DNA from: Lysobacterales bacterium
GTDB taxonomy: Bacteria > Pseudomonadota > Gammaproteobacteria > Xanthomonadales > Xanthomonadaceae
Direction of reading: 5' to 3'
Length of the DNA stretch: 5,601 bases
NCBI GenBank assembly: GCA_020442545.1
Contig: JAGRJX010000186.1
Coordinates: 1-5,601 of the forward strand
Below the pieces are notes generated by a model. It was not told the DNA's origin. It saw only the letters and a list, made by a program, of their open reading frames with translations, and searched no databases. Shown piece after piece: positions 4,037 to 5,601 of the stretch. Both the position numbers and the translations under genes were made by a program. Position 1 is the stretch's first letter; the number at the start of each line of letters is the position of its first letter.

Positions 4037-5601
4037 TCATGGCCCAACACCATTCGGGCAAGGGAACGAATAGCTGGCAGACTCACTGCCATAGGGATTG
4101 TCCATATCCAGATCAACATGAACGGCCATCCCCGGGTTGCAGCTGATGCTGACCTCCAGACCATCATCCGGCGACAGCAGGCTGGCGCCACCGCCGCTTG
4201 CAGTCCACTCCCAATCGGTACTGCCCTGCGAATGCCATGCCGTGATGCGACAGACGGCATGCCCGCTATAGCTTTCCAGCGCTTCAGGACACAGGACCGT
4301 AAATGACGGCTTGTTCGCACCGTGCGTCGTCAACATGGTCTTTCCGAAGGCATCCAGCGTGTCTGATATCGGCTGGAACTTAGCAAGGGTAGTGAGCCGC
4401 TCTCCATCCTCATTGAAGCACAGGTGCGGACAACCCGAACCGAAGGTCGTGCCCTGAACCTGTCCGGCAGGCGATGTCCATGGCCCACCGGAGTCGCCAT
4501 CCACCGTGCAGCTTCCCAGCACCTCGGTCAGACCATATGTACTGACCGGATTCCCGCTGTTGTCGTAATAAGTATTGATCTGGTCAAGCGCATCAACCGT
4601 ACCGCAGAAAGGCCCGCCCGAAGCCTGCCCGTAGCGGCAAACGGTCGCGCCGATTGGCGCGGGCAGCACACCGCTCCAGAGCGCAGGCACCGCAAGAACA
4701 CCGTCGGTATATCCATTGATCTGTGGCACGGGCGTCCAGCCGGACAACGTAGCCACCCAGCCGGAGTCCGTCGTCGGATAAAGGGACGATTGAACATTCC
4801 CGATTTTTGGGTCACCTGCCTGTATCGCCTCGGTTATTACCGGCGGCGAACAGTCCGTTGGCTCTGTGTAGCCACCCGACTTGAGGTGGATTTCGTTTCC
4901 TGCATATCCACAATGGCCGGCTGTCACATATCCGCCATCAATCGCCACGCCGATTGAACAGGGTGCCGCGTAGTATGGCCCGTCGAGCGTCTTGTTTCGT
5001 GTGCCATCGCCACCGCGCGCCAAGCCGCTGGACGGAAGGGCGGGCACAGTCGCTTCGAGACTGAATTCCCTGGCATCAAAACCTTCCTGCTGCAGGCGTT
5101 GACGCAAAATATCACGACGTGCGCTGCCTTCAGCCTTGTCGTAACCAAAGACCACACGGTTGTTGACGACATCGACATGACTACTGATCAGGCCATGGGT
5201 GGCCAGCCGCTGGCTAGCTGTTTGCCGGCGGGATTCGAGTTGTTGCAGCGACAGTTCGACCGCTACCGGCAGCGCGCCCAGCGCCTCAATCCACTGATGG
5301 TCGGTGGCTGCGTTGGTGGCCACGCGCAGTCGCTCGCCGTCGAACCAGGCCCCAGCGTAGCCGACAAGATTGGTGTCGCGGATACGCATCCAGGTTTCGG
5401 CCGCCTCAGCCTCGCTAGCCATGCGGGCGATGGCCTGTTCTTCGTTGAGACCGTAGAGGGCCATGACCGAACGCAGGGTGTCTGGTTTATCCGCTGGGTC
5501 AGCAGCTTGCACTGTCGCGTGAGCGATCTGCCCTGACAGGCAGGCGATGCTTAGCGCGAGGACACGCCAAGGCTTTTGCGTGGTGCGTGGTGCGTGGTGC
5601 G
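4037..5601 (-). CDS. Alpha-lytic-type secreted serine protease (family S1), pre-pro form with C-terminal domain; 5' end beyond right edge
   Basis: This is a secreted, self-processing chymotrypsin-fold endopeptidase. Residues are numbered from the in-frame GTG at 5510-5512. The frame continues 29 codons upstream of it to the edge and encodes a signal peptide: Lys/Arg n-region, core VLALSIACLSG, and AHA cleavage site (codons 5516-5524). The GTG is therefore probably not the start. Next comes a pro-region of about 160 residues resembling the alpha-lytic protease foldase, with paired motifs AGAWFDGERLRVAT (53-66) and VDVVNNRVVFGYD (113-125) and LSLQQLES at 87-94. Maturation is likely near LA/RGGDG (164-169). 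The catalytic triad is His200 (TAGHC), Asp249 (YPTTDSGWV) and Ser341 (GDSGGP). Expected disulfides are Cys185-Cys201, Cys292-Cys303 and Cys335-Cys361; Cys221 and Cys365 may form a fourth. Residues from about 400 to 491 are a separate beta-rich domain with Cys408, 421, 458 and 485, ending YSFPCPNG, a type seen on Xanthomonadaceae secreted proteins. Substrate specificity is not predictable with confidence. Confidence 0.92.
   Translation of the reverse strand, partial: HHAPRTTQKPWRVLALSIACLSGQIAHATVQAADPADKPDTLRSVMALYGLNEEQAIARMASEAEAAETWMRIRDTNLVGYAGAWFDGERLRVATNAATDHQWIEALGALPVAVELSLQQLESRRQTASQRLATHGLISSHVDVVNNRVVFGYDKAEGSARRDILRQRLQQEGFDAREFSLEATVPALPSSGLARGGDGTRNKTLDGPYYAAPCSIGVAIDGGYVTAGHCGYAGNEIHLKSGGYTEPTDCSPPVITEAIQAGDPKIGNVQSSLYPTTDSGWVATLSGWTPVPQINGYTDGVLAVPALWSGVLPAPIGATVCRYGQASGGPFCGTVDALDQINTYYDNSGNPVSTYGLTEVLGSCTVDGDSGGPWTSPAGQVQGTTFGSGCPHLCFNEDGERLTTLAKFQPISDTLDAFGKTMLTTHGANKPSFTVLCPEALESYSGHAVCRITAWHSQGSTDWEWTASGGGASLLSPDDGLEVSISCNPGMAVHVDLDMDNPYGSESASYSFPCPNGVGP
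5577..5601 (-). repeat. Heptamer tandem repeat at 5' end of the protease gene
   Basis: TGGTGCG occurs three times in perfect tandem (5581-5587, 5588-5594, 5595-5601), preceded by the partial unit TGCG (5577-5580), giving 25 bases with strict 7-base periodicity running into the window edge. The full copy number is therefore unknown. On the coding (minus) strand the unit is CGCACCA. Read across three copies it gives Arg-Thr-Thr-His-His-Ala-Pro, with no stop and no ATG, GTG or TTG in any frame. The protease frame passes through it into the signal peptide, so the array should lie inside the coding region. Confidence 0.8.

Noticed and set aside
3942..4061. Upstream extension of the secreted-protein gene to an ATG at 4061, adding 40 residues
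   Set aside because: It would overlap the protease gene end and bury the signal peptide. The ATG at 3941 has a ribosome binding site at good spacing.
5534..5560. Possible lipoprotein signal (LSIAC) in the protease leader
   Set aside because: The lipobox position -3 is Ser instead of Leu/Val/Ile, the hydrophobic stretch before the Cys is short, and an AHA signal peptidase I site follows; a free secreted protease is more likely.

Overview
The window is GC-rich bacterial DNA. Gene order and protein types point to a gammaproteobacterium of the Xanthomonadales (Lysobacter/Xanthomonas side). The two main clues are the order tpiA-secG-tRNA-Leu, which as I recall lies upstream of either the nuo operon or rimP-nusA in gammaproteobacteria, and an alpha-lytic-type serine protease carrying the Cys-containing C-terminal domain common in secreted Xanthomonadaceae proteins. 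The placement is an inference; no search was run.

Layout, left to right. A minus-strand housekeeping block fills 1-1458. It reads, in transcription order, tpiA (triosephosphate isomerase), secG (Sec translocon subunit with a long acidic Pro/Ala tail) and the 5' part of a tRNA-Leu(GAG) gene cut by the left edge. Divergent from tpiA, on the plus strand, is a DltE-like short-chain dehydrogenase/reductase (1564-2406). Converging on it from the right are two minus-strand genes for exported proteins. The upstream one, cut by the right edge, is a pre-pro-serine protease of the alpha-lytic type. The downstream one, 95 bases later, is a 489-residue secreted protein of unknown function.

Functional picture. 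tpiA, secG and the tRNA are ordinary core functions. The two right-hand genes form a separate secretion-oriented pair that may be co-transcribed; whether they cooperate is unknown. The most interesting signal is at the extreme right edge. The protease frame stays open past the apparent GTG start at 5512, through a convincing signal peptide, into a perfect heptamer tandem repeat (TGGTGCG on the plus strand, at least three copies) that continues to the window edge. The heptamer contains no start and no stop in any frame, so translation must begin beyond it. A copy-number change would therefore shift the frame of the protease: a possible phase-variation switch.

I found no CRISPR array, insertion sequence, phage gene, defence system or rRNA. 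All intergenic gaps are shorter than 130 bases.
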